Assembly: GCA_022846095.1 (NCBI GenBank)
Contig: AP025583.1
Span: forward strand, 682,001-746,000
Direction of reading: 5' to 3'
Length of the DNA: 64,000 bases
Source: Oscillospiraceae bacterium
Lineage (GTDB): Bacteria > Bacillota > Clostridia > Oscillospirales > Oscillospiraceae
Part shown: piece after piece, positions 30,566 to 38,205 of the stretch
How the letters are laid out: each line of letters opens with the position of its first letter
How positions within the stretch are numbered: the first letter of the stretch is position 1
Translations under genes and position numbers: made by a program
Notes under the pieces: model-generated
The model's input: the letters and a program-made list of their open reading frames with translations, nothing else
Database searches by the model: none
Told to the model about the DNA's origin: nothing

Positions 30566-31362
30566 GCCGCGTCACCTCCCGTCAAGTCGATGGGCAGGCG
30601 GAAGGAGGTGCCCAGCCGATCGTAGATCAGAGTGAGGCGCTCCACACCCTCGGGGATGCCGGTGAAAAAGAACTCATAGTAGCCGGTAAACAGGGTCTCG
30701 CCGAACCTACTGACAAAGAGGTCGTGCTCCGTGGTAAAGCGGCTGTAATTGCGGCCGAAGTAGACCCCGCCCCTGTCATCCTCCACCACCAGCCACTGGC
30801 CCCAGCCGCTGTCGGGCGCGGAGCGCCAGGGGTTATAGCAGGTTAACGTCAGGGTGCAGACCAGGGCGCGGGAGCCGTCGTAGTTGTAGGAGTAGTACTG
30901 GGCGTGAGGGACGCGCAGGGTGTAGTCCCCCACCTGGACGGCGTATTCCGGGGTCCATTCCCGGAGGATGGTGATCTCGCGGGATTTGACCTCGGCCAGC
31001 AGGGACGGCCTCCAGGGGACAAACTGGTTGGCCAGGGCCTCCCTCCGCTCGCTCCACAGGCCGTTGAGGGCCGAAAAAAGCAGAAGGAAAACGAGTACGC
31101 CCCCCAGTGCCCGCTGGATCCGCCCCAGCACGGGGCTGTGGACCCGGCTGAGGGCCAGGCCCAGTTCCTCGGGGTCCCCCATGGCGGCGATGGCCGCCTG
31201 CTCCGCCTCCGGCAGGGTCAGCTCCGGGTCGCGCGCCAGCAGGGCGTCCCGGTGGTCCTCCAGGTGGGCGGTGAGCTCCGCCGCCACCGCCGGGCGGTCG
31301 GGGGCGAAGCGCAGCTGCACACAGACCAGGGCGCAGAAGTCGGGGAAGGTCTTAGGGGTCAT
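30562..31362 (-). CDS. HAAS-domain (permease prefix domain) membrane protein
   Basis: Residues 1-80 of this 266-residue protein are the HAAS/permease-prefix region: a helical bundle with AAELTAHLEDHRDALLARD and EAEQAAIAAMGDPEELG, which usually sits in operons with PadR regulators. A membrane helix follows (about 86-103) and then an extracytoplasmic domain with many aromatic residues, ending in IYDRLGTSFRLPIDLTGG. The gene is 28 bases downstream of the PadR gene and coupled to the next gene. Together they form a PadR-controlled membrane module of unknown purpose, perhaps sensing envelope stress. Confidence 0.8.
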   Translation of the reverse strand: MTPKTFPDFCALVCVQLRFAPDRPAVAAELTAHLEDHRDALLARDPELTLPEAEQAAIAAMGDPEELGLALSRVHSPVLGRIQRALGGVLVFLLLFSALNGLWSERREALANQFVPWRPSLLAEVKSREITILREWTPEYAVQVGDYTLRVPHAQYYSYNYDGSRALVCTLTLTCYNPWRSAPDSGWGQWLVVEDDRGGVYFGRNYSRFTTEHDLFVSRFGETLFTGYYEFFFTGIPEGVERLTLIYDRLGTSFRLPIDLTGGDAA

Positions 31363-31390
31363 GGGTTCACCTCCTGTCGGTTGTCATGGG

Positions 31391-31726
31391 CTAGGCCGGG
31401 GCCCCGGCCACGATGGCGTTCACCTTCTCGCTGAACACCCGCCACTCCGCCTTCTTCTCGTCCAGCAGGCGGAAGCCCTTCCGGGTGATGTGGTAGTACT
31501 TGCGCCTGCGGCCGGTGGGGGCCTCCTGCTCGTAGGACTTCACCGCCCCCTCCTTCTCCAGGGTGTGCAGGATGGGGTAGAGGGTGCCCTCCTTGAGGGT
31601 GAAGGTGTGGTCGCTCTTTTCCTCCAGCTCGGAGATCATCTCGTAGCCGTACTTGTCCCCGGCGCAGAGCAGGGAGAGCACCAGCAGGGTGGTGCTGCCC
31701 GAGAGCAGATTTTTGTCCGTACGCAT
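31391..31726 (-). CDS. PadR-family transcriptional regulator
   Basis: The 111-residue regulator has the PadR winged helix: LVLSLLCAGDKYGYEMI, the wing and recognition segment FTLKEGTLYPILHTLEKEG, GRRRKYYHITRKG and a short dimerising C-terminal helix. ATG at 31726 follows GGAAGGAGGTATATCC; an upstream GTG-type extension is not needed. It heads the operon with the HAAS and membrane-anchored genes, and its promoter lies within a 45-bp palindrome, which predicts autorepression. The inducer is unknown. Confidence 0.92.
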   Translation of the reverse strand: MRTDKNLLSGSTTLLVLSLLCAGDKYGYEMISELEEKSDHTFTLKEGTLYPILHTLEKEGAVKSYEQEAPTGRRRKYYHITRKGFRLLDEKKAEWRVFSEKVNAIVAGAPA

Positions 31727-31752
31727 GGATATACCTCCTTCCAGACAAAACA

Positions 31753-31802
31753 ATACCTCGGTTATCTAGGTATAGTATACCTAGATAACCGAGGTATGTC
31801 AA
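31753..31802 (-). promoter_or_regulatory. PadR operon promoter inside a 45-bp palindromic operator
   Basis: On the minus strand TTGACA (31802-31797) and TATACT (31779-31774) are 17 bases apart. A perfect inverted repeat, 22-bp arms at 31753-31774 and 31776-31797 around one central base, spans the spacer and -10 box. Arms begin ATACCTCGG and contain TATCTAGGTATA. A PadR dimer pair bound here would block RNA polymerase. Confidence 0.9.
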
Positions 31803-31875
31803 GCGGGCAAATCGCGCTTGCAGTGGTACCCACAGGTGTGATAACATGAAGCGGTATACAGGGGGAGGAACGGAA

Positions 31876-32448
31876 ATGGAACAGAGACCTGAGCTGACCG
31901 GGGAGCTGGACGGCGCGGCCTTTCGCAGCTACTACTACCTCAAGGAGGAGCTGACGGCCTTTTGCAGGGCCAACGGCCTGCCCGCGTCGGGCGGGAAGCA
32001 GGAGCTGACCGGGCGGATTGCCCACTACCTGGACACCGGGGAGATCCTGCCCGCCGGCCCGGCGGCCAGGGGCAGGGCGTCGGCGGGCGCGCTCACCCCG
32101 GAGAGCCTGATTGAGCCGGACTTCGTCTGCTCTGAACGGCACAGGGCCTTTTTCAGGGAGAAGATTGGGAAGGGCTTTTCCTTCAACGTGGCCTTTCAGC
32201 AGTGGCTGAAGGCCAACACGGGTAAGACCTACGCCCAGGCGGTGGAGGCCTATGCCCGCATCCTGGAGGAGAAGAAGCGGGGCACGAGTGAGATCGGCCG
32301 GCAGTTTGAGTACAACGCCTACATCCGGGCTTTTTTCGCGGACAATCCGGGCCGGGCGCTGGAGGAGGCCATCGTCTGCTGGAGCTATAAGAAGGGCCTT
32401 GCCGGGTGCCACAGGTACGAAAGGGCGGATTTGGCGGCTCTGGACTGA
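31876..32448 (+). CDS. SAP/DUF6434-domain protein
   Basis: The 190-residue protein has a SAP-like DNA-binding helix-extended-helix at about residues 15-55 (YLKEELTAFCRANGLPASGG then ITGR-like and HYLDTGEILPA) followed by the DUF6434 part with HRAFFREKIGKGFSFNVAFQ and NTGKTYAQAVEAY. Function is unknown; the SAP part suggests nucleic-acid binding. ATG at 31876 is placed six bases after GGGGGAGGA; the ATG at 31846 has no ribosome site. It is divergent from the PadR gene and may feel the same operator. Confidence 0.8.
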   Translation: MEQRPELTGELDGAAFRSYYYLKEELTAFCRANGLPASGGKQELTGRIAHYLDTGEILPAGPAARGRASAGALTPESLIEPDFVCSERHRAFFREKIGKGFSFNVAFQQWLKANTGKTYAQAVEAYARILEEKKRGTSEIGRQFEYNAYIRAFFADNPGRALEEAIVCWSYKKGLAGCHRYERADLAALD

Positions 32449-32472
32449 GGGGAGGCGGGAAGCGGTTTGAAG

Positions 32473-32886
32473 ATGCCGGACACCATCGCAGAGAGCATGT
32501 TCGCCCCCTGCGGGATGAACTGCATGGTCTGCTACAAGCACTGTTATCACAAAAAGCCCTGCGCCGGCTGTCTCAACTCCGACAACGGCAAGCCGGAGCA
32601 CTGCAGGCGCTGTGAAATCAAGGACTGCGTGCATGGCCGTGGCCTGAACTACTGCTTCGCCTGCCCCGACTACCCCTGCAAGCGGATCAGGAATCTGGAG
32701 AAGAGCTACAACCGGCGCTACGGCGCGAGTCTGATGGAAAACAGCGCCGCCGTGCGGGACGGGGGGCTTGAGGCCTTTATGGCGGGGCAGAGGCGGGCCT
32801 TTACCTGCCCCGCATGCGGCGGGATCATCTCCCTGCACGACGCGCAGTGCAGCGAATGTCAGCAAAAACCGGGAACGGAACCGTAA
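32473..32886 (+). CDS. DUF3795-family cysteine-rich protein
   Basis: The 137-residue protein has the DUF3795 pattern CGMNCMVCYKHC, CAGCLN, HCRRCEIKDC and YCFACPDYPCKRI, giving about 14 cysteines that probably bind zinc or an iron-sulfur cluster, and a C-terminal zinc-ribbon pair CPACGG with CSEC. Members are common in anaerobes with unknown role. ATG at 32473 is assumed; a TTG at 32467 in frame would add two residues. Its stop codon lies in the loop of the shared terminator. Confidence 0.82.
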   Translation: MPDTIAESMFAPCGMNCMVCYKHCYHKKPCAGCLNSDNGKPEHCRRCEIKDCVHGRGLNYCFACPDYPCKRIRNLEKSYNRRYGASLMENSAAVRDGGLEAFMAGQRRAFTCPACGGIISLHDAQCSECQQKPGTEP

Positions 32887-32910
32887 AATGCGGTTCCGTT
32901 CCCGGTTTTT
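32864..32910. terminator. Bidirectional terminator between convergent genes
   Basis: A long stem, AAAAACCGGGAACGGAACCG with CGGTTCCGTTCCCGGTTTTT, encloses TAAAATG including the stop codon of the DUF3795 gene; the other side reaches the stop of the dehydrogenase gene. A- and T-rich ends serve both strands. Confidence 0.92.
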
Positions 32911-33869
32911 CAGTTCATGCGGTTGCGCAGGGGGCGGCCCGCGCAGTAGCAGCCCAGGTTGTCCAGGGCGATGTCCACGATGCGCTCCACGGTGGCGGCC
33001 AGGTGCCCGCCGCCCGCCACGTGGGGGGTGATCAGGGTCCGGGGCTGGAGCCAGAGGGGGTGGCCCTCGGGCAGGGGCTCGGGGCAGGTCACATCCAGCC
33101 CCGCCCCCCAGAGGCGGCCCGCGGCCATGCACCGGGCCAGGGCGGCGCAGTCCACGGCGGCGCCCCGCCCGGCGTTGAGGAGGATGGCGTCCGGCTTCAT
33201 CAGCCCCAGGCGGCGTTCGTCCAGCAGGCCGTCGGTGTCCGGGGTGGAGGGGAGGGCCAGGGCCACCACGTCGGCCAGGGGCAGCAGCGCGTCCAGGTCG
33301 GCCAGGGGGCGGATTTCGTCAAAGCCCGCGGCGGGCTTGGCGGGGTCGCGGCGCAGGCCCACCACGCGCCCGGCCCCCAGGGCCTTGCACAGCAGGGCGA
33401 AGTGGGAGCCGATGTCCCCGCACCCGCCCACCAGGACGGTGGCCCCGGCCAGGGTTTTCACCGCGCCCAGGTCGGTGAAAATCCGCTCGTTCTGCCAGTC
33501 CCGGTACTGGGGCAGGCGCTTCATGAGGGCCAGGAGCATGGCGAGCATGTGCTCGGAGACCGCGGGTCCGTAGGCCCCGGCGGAGCAGGTGAGGGCGGCC
33601 CCGGCGGGCAGCACGCCGGGCCGGAGGTAGGGGTCCACGCCCGCGCTCCAGGTGTGGAGCCATTTCAGGTTCCCGGCGCGGGACAGGGCCGCGCCGGAGG
33701 GGCAGCCCAGGATCACCGTGGCGGCGGCGAGCTGCTCCGCCGTGGCGGTTTCCGCTGAATAGCGCAGGCTGGCGGCGGGGACGAATATGTGCTCCGCACC
33801 GGGGGCGGCGGCGCGGAAGGCGTCCTGCTGGGCGCTGCTGAGGGGGAGCAGGTTCAGAATCGTTTCCAT
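32910..33869 (-). CDS. D-2-hydroxyacid dehydrogenase family protein
   Basis: The 319-residue NAD-dependent enzyme has the split catalytic domain of the D-lactate/glycerate dehydrogenase family, a Rossmann fold with VLVGGCGDIGSHFALL near residue 143, arginine in ILLNAGRGAAVDC near 223, the glutamate in GAGLDVTCPEPLPEGHPLW near 258, and the catalytic histidine in ITPHVAGG near 280. The substrate is not deducible. Note that the nucleotide loop reads GGCGDIG where most have GxGxIG. ATG at 33869 follows TAAGGAGGTC, preferred to 33890. Confidence 0.9.
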   Translation of the reverse strand: METILNLLPLSSAQQDAFRAAAPGAEHIFVPAASLRYSAETATAEQLAAATVILGCPSGAALSRAGNLKWLHTWSAGVDPYLRPGVLPAGAALTCSAGAYGPAVSEHMLAMLLALMKRLPQYRDWQNERIFTDLGAVKTLAGATVLVGGCGDIGSHFALLCKALGAGRVVGLRRDPAKPAAGFDEIRPLADLDALLPLADVVALALPSTPDTDGLLDERRLGLMKPDAILLNAGRGAAVDCAALARCMAAGRLWGAGLDVTCPEPLPEGHPLWLQPRTLITPHVAGGGHLAATVERIVDIALDNLGCYCAGRPLRNRMN

Positions 33870-34018
33870 GGGAATGACCTCCTTATGCACAGTTAGAGAG
33901 AATTATAGCACGTTCCGGCGAAATGGGAAGGACAAAATTGATGGGAACCGCGGCGGACTTTCGCCACAGGAAGTTTCGTGCTATACTGGGAAAAAAGACC
34001 GAAAGGAGGGCGCGGGAT

Positions 34019-34576
34019 ATGCTGGCCTTTTACCTCTCACTGATCGAAGAAGAGGCGGACCGCGCGCTGTTTGCGGAGTTTTACACGCGCTGTGAGCGGC
34101 ACCTCTACCACATGGCCCTGTCCGTCCTGCACTCGCCCGAGGCCGCGGAGGACGCGGTTCAGGCGGCCATGGTAAAGATCCTGAACAGGCACCAGGAAAA
34201 ATTTTTTGAAAAAATACGCCGTTCATGGGACGAAACCGAGTGCTGGGCCGTATTAGTGGTGGAACACATCGCCTTGGACATGCGGAAGAAGGAGGCCCAC
34301 ACCGTCCCCCTGTACGAGGGGTGGGACGCGCCCGCGCCGTCGGACACGGAGGGGGAGGTGGGCTACCACGCCCTGCGGGAGTTGATCGGCAGGCTGCCGG
34401 AGATCTACCGCGTGGTGCTGGAGTGCAGGCTCGTGCTGGAGTGGGACAACAGGGAGATCGCCCGCGAGCTGGGCTTGTCCGAGAATACGGTCTCCAGCCG
34501 TGTGTCGCGTGGGCGGAAGCAGCTGATCGATTTGATGAAAAGGGAGGGGTACAGCCATGACGGACCGCGAGTTTGA
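34019..34576 (+). CDS. ECF-type RNA polymerase sigma factor
   Basis: The 185-residue protein has sigma-2 (LYHMALSVLHSPEAAEDAVQ and MVKILNRHQEKFF) and sigma-4 (LPEIYRVVLECRLVLEW, then NREIARELGLSENTVSSRVSRG) regions and no other domain, the ECF layout. GAAAGGAGGG is placed well for the ATG at 34019; the frame from 33923 runs through non-coding sequence. A possible -10 (TATACT) lies at 33982-33987. The next gene overlaps by 20 bases and encodes the likely anti-sigma protein. Confidence 0.9.
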   Translation: MLAFYLSLIEEEADRALFAEFYTRCERHLYHMALSVLHSPEAAEDAVQAAMVKILNRHQEKFFEKIRRSWDETECWAVLVVEHIALDMRKKEAHTVPLYEGWDAPAPSDTEGEVGYHALRELIGRLPEIYRVVLECRLVLEWDNREIARELGLSENTVSSRVSRGRKQLIDLMKREGYSHDGPRV

Positions 34577-35264
34577 CGCGCTGCTGCGCCGCGCACTGAC
34601 AGACAACGTCCGGGCGCGCCAGGCCCGGGTGTTCGCCGACGGCCTCCCCCTGCCCGAGCATACCCGCCGCTATCTGCGCTGGGAGAAAAAGCTCCTGGCC
34701 GACCCCTTCGGCTTTGCCCGCAGACAGGCCCGGCCCGTGTGGAAAAAGGCCCTCCAGACGGCGGCAAGTATTTTGCTGTGCTTTGCCGTGCTCTTCGGCG
34801 CGGTCATGGCCGTCGTGCCCTCCGCCCGCGCCTGGGTGGTGGAGCGGGTGGTGTACTGGACGGACAGCTTCACCAAGTTCAGCTTTACCGCCGGCGCGGC
34901 CCAGGGCCTCTCCGCGGACTGGAGGCCGACCTATATCCCGGAGGGATTTGAGGAGACACAAGCAGAGTGGAACGAGGGCTCCAATACGCTCAGACTGACC
35001 TATGAAAACGCAGGCGGCGGGACAATCCGCATGGTTTGCCGTCCAGCCATGCAGGGCACTGGCTTCTTGGTTGATAACGAGCACTCCGATTATCAGGAGA
35101 TTGAGATCAACGGCCGTCCCGCCGATCTCCTGGTCAGCAATACGGAGGGCTTCCCCAGCTACCTGCTTTGGAGCAGCGAGGATGGGAAGACGGCCCTTAT
35201 GCTCACATCCAGTATTGAGCCCGGTGAAATGGTGGCTATCGCGGCGGGCGGAACCATACGTTGA
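34557..35264 (+). CDS. Anti-sigma-like membrane protein with DUF4367-like domain
   Basis: The 235-residue product has a cytoplasmic helical N-terminus of about 60 residues (FDALLRRALTDNVRARQ), a membrane helix (about 66-87, TAASILLCFAVLFGAVMAVV) and an extracytoplasmic domain with WRPTYIPEGFEETQAEW and ends in SSIEPGEMVAIAAGG, as in DUF4367 proteins downstream of ECF sigma genes. It probably holds the upstream sigma factor at the membrane until a surface signal arrives. The 20-base overlap with the sigma gene supports coupled synthesis. Confidence 0.82.
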   Translation: MTDREFDALLRRALTDNVRARQARVFADGLPLPEHTRRYLRWEKKLLADPFGFARRQARPVWKKALQTAASILLCFAVLFGAVMAVVPSARAWVVERVVYWTDSFTKFSFTAGAAQGLSADWRPTYIPEGFEETQAEWNEGSNTLRLTYENAGGGTIRMVCRPAMQGTGFLVDNEHSDYQEIEINGRPADLLVSNTEGFPSYLLWSSEDGKTALMLTSSIEPGEMVAIAAGGTIR

Positions 35265-35371
35265 AAAAACTTTTAAAAATTTTCAGCAAATGTGAGCCAA
35301 AATTGCGGGCTGAATCGTATAAAGAGTGAGAGCAGCCGACAAGGACTGCAAAAAACAAAGGGGGAAAGCAA

Positions 35372-35731
35372 ATGAAAAGACGTGTTTCCGCGCTTGTCCT
35401 GGCTCTGGCGTTGATTTTCTCCGTCAGTGCCGCCGCCGTAACGTCTCGTGCGAACAACCCTATTGCACCGGATTACGCACTTATCGTGACAAGATCTGGT
35501 GCGCTGTGTGAGCTGTACATCAATCCCAGCGTAAAAGTCAGTGTCAGCGGCACGGTGTCCCTCTACAGAGACGGGAAGTTCCTGGATTCCTGGAGCGTCA
35601 CCAGCGACAGTTTTTCTGAGACCTACACCAGCGGCATTACCAGGGGGCTGTACCGTATGGACTATAACGTCACCGTAAAGGGCCCTTATGGCTCCGATTC
35701 CGTAAAGGGTTCCACCACCTACGACTATTGA
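35372..35731 (+). CDS. Small secreted protein of unknown function
   Basis: The 119-residue product has a clear signal peptide (MKRRVSALVLALALIFSVSAAAV, cleavage around SRA) and a beta-rich mature part with VKVSVSGTVSLYRDG and YRMDYNVTVKGPYG, which looks like one immunoglobulin-like or fibronectin-like sandwich. AAAGGGGGAAAG precedes the ATG. It follows the sigma/anti-sigma pair after 107 bases containing a TATAAA at about 35322, so it may be a target of the sigma factor. Its family is not recognised. Confidence 0.7.
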   Translation: MKRRVSALVLALALIFSVSAAAVTSRANNPIAPDYALIVTRSGALCELYINPSVKVSVSGTVSLYRDGKFLDSWSVTSDSFSETYTSGITRGLYRMDYNVTVKGPYGSDSVKGSTTYDY

Positions 35732-35925
35732 CAAATGTCAATCGATTGGAGATGAGTCCCATGCACCAAGATATAGAAGTAACGTACGCCTGCCCCGTAC
35801 AGATAGAGCAGGAGGGGACGGTACAGTATCCCTGTTCCCTCCCACAACTCACCAAAGGACCGTCCTTGTGTACATAGACCATTTGTTTGAAATAGCTGAA
35901 AAATAATTTGGAGGCAATGTAAAAT

Positions 35926-36636
35926 ATGAACATTAATAAATATTTGGCTAGAAAATTGGTGCTTGCTTTGTTGGTTTCAGTTGTAATTATTAGTTTGACT
36001 GTTCCTACTATGGCGGCAGAGGGAAAAAAGGACGAAGATTCATATGAACATACGGTATCTTTTGAGTATGCCCCCTTAACAGATGAAGAACGCGAGGCGT
36101 ATATTCGAGAAGAAATGGAAAAATTGTTGGGGCCGGATGCAGATTACTGTATGTACTTTGGCGACGAAGATACAAACCAAATTATGCCTATGAATGATAT
36201 AGATGAATATAAGACAGAATATTCACCCACAAAATCTGTGAGCGTCTCTGGAAAGCCAGGGGGAGTATTAGAGGCTTCATTAAGTGTGAGTGGTCCCAGT
36301 GATCAGACGTATTATCTCGGTTGGACATACACGGATGCAGGTGGCCCTACCGTTAGCAAAGGTATTTCTTTTGCCCATCCTTTTAATTTTTTGACTGTTT
36401 CTTTCTCACTTGGAATGGTTAGTAATACGGATAAGTATGGAATTGAATTTGGAATAAATGATGCAAAGCCTGGAGTCAAATATAAAGTAAATAAGGTTAC
36501 TAAGACTTATGATGTAGTGCAATATATTATATATACAAAAAGGTATGATGATGCAGGAAATTATACCTGGCACGAGTGGAGTGGTGGGAAAATAGAAACA
36601 CTCACGAATAGAGATTTTAATATTGTGCGGGCATAA
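35926..36636 (+). CDS. AT-rich gene for a secreted protein of unknown function
   Basis: The 236-residue protein has a signal peptide (KLVLALLVSVVIISLTV, cleavage near MAAEG), an acidic helical segment (LTDEEREAYIREEMEKLLG) and a beta-rich C-terminal half. The codon use is strongly AT-biased, unlike every gene around it except the next one, which points to recent transfer. GGAGGC lies before the ATG, and the following gene starts two bases after the stop. No family is recognised; bacteriocin-like or surface proteins of this type exist but nothing proves it. Confidence 0.75.
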   Translation: MNINKYLARKLVLALLVSVVIISLTVPTMAAEGKKDEDSYEHTVSFEYAPLTDEEREAYIREEMEKLLGPDADYCMYFGDEDTNQIMPMNDIDEYKTEYSPTKSVSVSGKPGGVLEASLSVSGPSDQTYYLGWTYTDAGGPTVSKGISFAHPFNFLTVSFSLGMVSNTDKYGIEFGINDAKPGVKYKVNKVTKTYDVVQYIIYTKRYDDAGNYTWHEWSGGKIETLTNRDFNIVRA

Positions 36637-36638
36637 TA

Positions 36639-37043
36639 ATGGTAGAAGGGCATAGGAAGTATCTAATCTATGCAGTTATTGTGGTACTTGTACTAGCAGT
36701 GGTTTTTCACAGTGTAAAATCAGAAAGCAACGTGACATACGATATTGTTGGCACGTATACAGGAAATTTCAGCGGTCATTTTGTATATTATGTTTTTGAA
36801 CCGTTGGGACAATATTGTATATATGTATCGGGAATACCAAGTATTGTAATCGACGAAGGCACTTATGAAAATCGGGGGAATAACATCTTTGATTTAGAAA
36901 GTTCAATGCATTACGAGCATACGGTTGTATGTGGCGACAATATAATATATGATTTCGATATGTTAAATAAAGATGTCAATATTGCGAATAAAACAACAAA
37001 AGAAATTTTTTACGTAAACCTACCAGAAAAGACGGCGGATTGA
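36639..37043 (+). CDS. AT-rich gene for a membrane-anchored small protein
   Basis: The 134-residue product has one N-terminal membrane helix (about residues 9-25, LIYAVIVVLVLAVVF) and a small extracytoplasmic beta-rich domain with VGTYTGNFSGHFVYYVF and a mid-region IDEGTYENRGNNIF. It shares the AT bias of its neighbour and is two bases downstream, so both came in together. The small domain with repeated YTG/YEN strands resembles lipocalin- or MHYT-free barrel inhibitors in size only. Function is unknown; an accessory or immunity role for the neighbour is speculation. Confidence 0.7.
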   Translation: MVEGHRKYLIYAVIVVLVLAVVFHSVKSESNVTYDIVGTYTGNFSGHFVYYVFEPLGQYCIYVSGIPSIVIDEGTYENRGNNIFDLESSMHYEHTVVCGDNIIYDFDMLNKDVNIANKTTKEIFYVNLPEKTAD

Positions 37044-37044
37044 C

Positions 37045-37207
37045 AGACACACGGGGACGGTTCCCTTGCGCTAACTTGTCCCCACCCACTCAGCCTTCCG
37101 GCGGCTCATACCGCCGGGAGGCGATTTTTATTTTCCTGTCATAGATTGGGGCTTTAAAGCGTTAATAAATCAAAGGGGTGATTTTGTTGCACAAAAGAAC
37201 CGTCCCC
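37045..37207. repeat. Inverted pair of a GGGGACGGTTC repeat enclosing a terminator
   Basis: CAGACACACGGGGACGGTTC (37045-37064) recurs inverted as GAACCGTCCCCGTGTGTCTG (about 37188-37207), 20 bp each. The right arm overlaps the first codons of the gene at 37187. Weaker relatives (GGGGACGGT and ACCGTCC) are at about 35816-35870. Confidence 0.8.
37094..37130 (+). terminator. Terminator after the AT-rich gene pair
   Basis: CCTTCCGGCGG pairs with CCGCCGGGAGG (one G-T type pair), loop CTCATA, followed by CGATTTTTATTTT. Confidence 0.85.
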
Positions 37208-37750
37208 GTGTGTCTGGTGCTGGCGCTCCTGCTGATAGCGGCAGTTACGGCCCTTTGTGTCAAATCGGTACAGCTCTCCCGCCTGGAAGAACACTATACG
37301 CAGACCATAGAACATCAGATGCACCGTGTCATTTCGACTATTGAAATCTACCAGAGTAAGGATCCCGAAATTGTGCATAGCTGGACGTCCTATTACAACC
37401 TGTCCTATCAGTTAATTGCGTTGGCGTCCCAACTCGATTCAGCCTACAATATTGTGGATACAGGCATTTTAAAGGGTATCGGGGTGGCAAACCAAGATGA
37501 TCTTGGGCTGTTGGTTCGCTTTTTCTTCCACTATGAGGAGTATTGCCGGGAGAGCATGCCCTTCGGCAAAGAGGAGGAAGCAGATGCGTTTGACGCTACC
37601 ATGGAGCTCGTCCGCGCTGCGTTCACCAATGATTTAGGAGACACCGACCTGGCGCATGGACTGGCAGTCCTCAAAGATGGTTCCGTAAAGTTCCCATTTG
37701 TGTTCCGCGTTGCAGTAAAGCCAACTATGCAAAATAGAGGCTATTATTAG
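37187..37750 (+). CDS. Membrane-anchored protein of unknown function
   Basis: The 187-residue protein has an N-terminal membrane helix (about residues 7-25, PVCLVLALLLIAAVTALC) and a helical extracytoplasmic part with YTQTIEHQMHRVISTIEIY and LGLLVRFFFHYEEYCRE, as in sensor-like proteins of tetratricopeptide-free helical type. Start uncertain: TTG at 37187 is seven bases after AAAGGGG; GTG at 37178 and TTG at 37184 are alternatives. The first codons are made from an inverted repeat arm, so the repeat may have created the present N-terminus. I do not recognise the family. Confidence 0.6.
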   Translation: MHKRTVPVCLVLALLLIAAVTALCVKSVQLSRLEEHYTQTIEHQMHRVISTIEIYQSKDPEIVHSWTSYYNLSYQLIALASQLDSAYNIVDTGILKGIGVANQDDLGLLVRFFFHYEEYCRESMPFGKEEEADAFDATMELVRAAFTNDLGDTDLAHGLAVLKDGSVKFPFVFRVAVKPTMQNRGYY

Positions 37751-37860
37751 GAAGGTGCTGGCATACCCCGCCGGGGACGGTTTTGGCGTAAGGCGCGGAA
37801 CTTCACCCTTGGAATTACGTCATACCCAGTATGAAGCAACGGAAGGGCGGTCACGAAACG

Positions 37861-38115
37861 ATGATGAAGCATTTTTTGGTGGGGGCCGAGCTGTGCCTTA
37901 TGCTTTTCTGTACCGCCCCCGCCGCGCCCGCGCAGCCGGGATGGAGCGGGGCCATTGACGGCGGCTTCCTGGCGCCGTGCCCCGACACGTACACCGACGA
38001 GGGCTTCCGCGTGGAGGCGCCGGAGGACTGGCCCGCGGGCACGATGCAGATCATCGGGATCGGCGGGGAGGAGAGCGTCAAAATAGGCACCGTGACGGAA
38101 TTCCCCATCCGCTGA
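37861..38115 (+). CDS. Small secreted protein candidate
   Basis: An 84-residue frame with a signal-peptide-like N-terminus (MMKHFLVGAELCLMLFCTA, then PAAPAQPGW) and a short mature part with a WPAGTMQIIGIGG segment. Codon use fits the host, but no family is recognised and the ribosome site is weak. ATG at 37864 would remove one residue. It could be a remnant of a longer gene. Confidence 0.4.
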   Translation: MMKHFLVGAELCLMLFCTAPAAPAQPGWSGAIDGGFLAPCPDTYTDEGFRVEAPEDWPAGTMQIIGIGGEESVKIGTVTEFPIR

Positions 38116-38123
38116 CGGGCGAA

Positions 38124-38163
38124 GGACGGATTGCCACGGCCCCGGCGGGGCCTCGCAATGACA
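38124..38163 (+). repeat. REP-like repeat, family A
   Basis: GGACGGATTGCCACGGCCCC with GGGGCCTCGCAATGACA; nearly identical to the copy at 7985. Confidence 0.85.
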
Positions 38164-38170
38164 ACAAAGA

Positions 38171-38205
38171 GGCGCGCGGAACAGGTTCCGCGCGCCCCTT
38201 TTCTG
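38171..38205 (-). terminator. Terminator of pyruvate carboxylase
   Basis: GGCGCGCGGAAC and GTTCCGCGCGCC form a 12-bp stem with a two-base loop immediately behind the pyc stop codon, with TCTTTGTT following on the minus strand. On the plus strand CCTTTTC follows, so it can act both ways. Confidence 0.85.
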
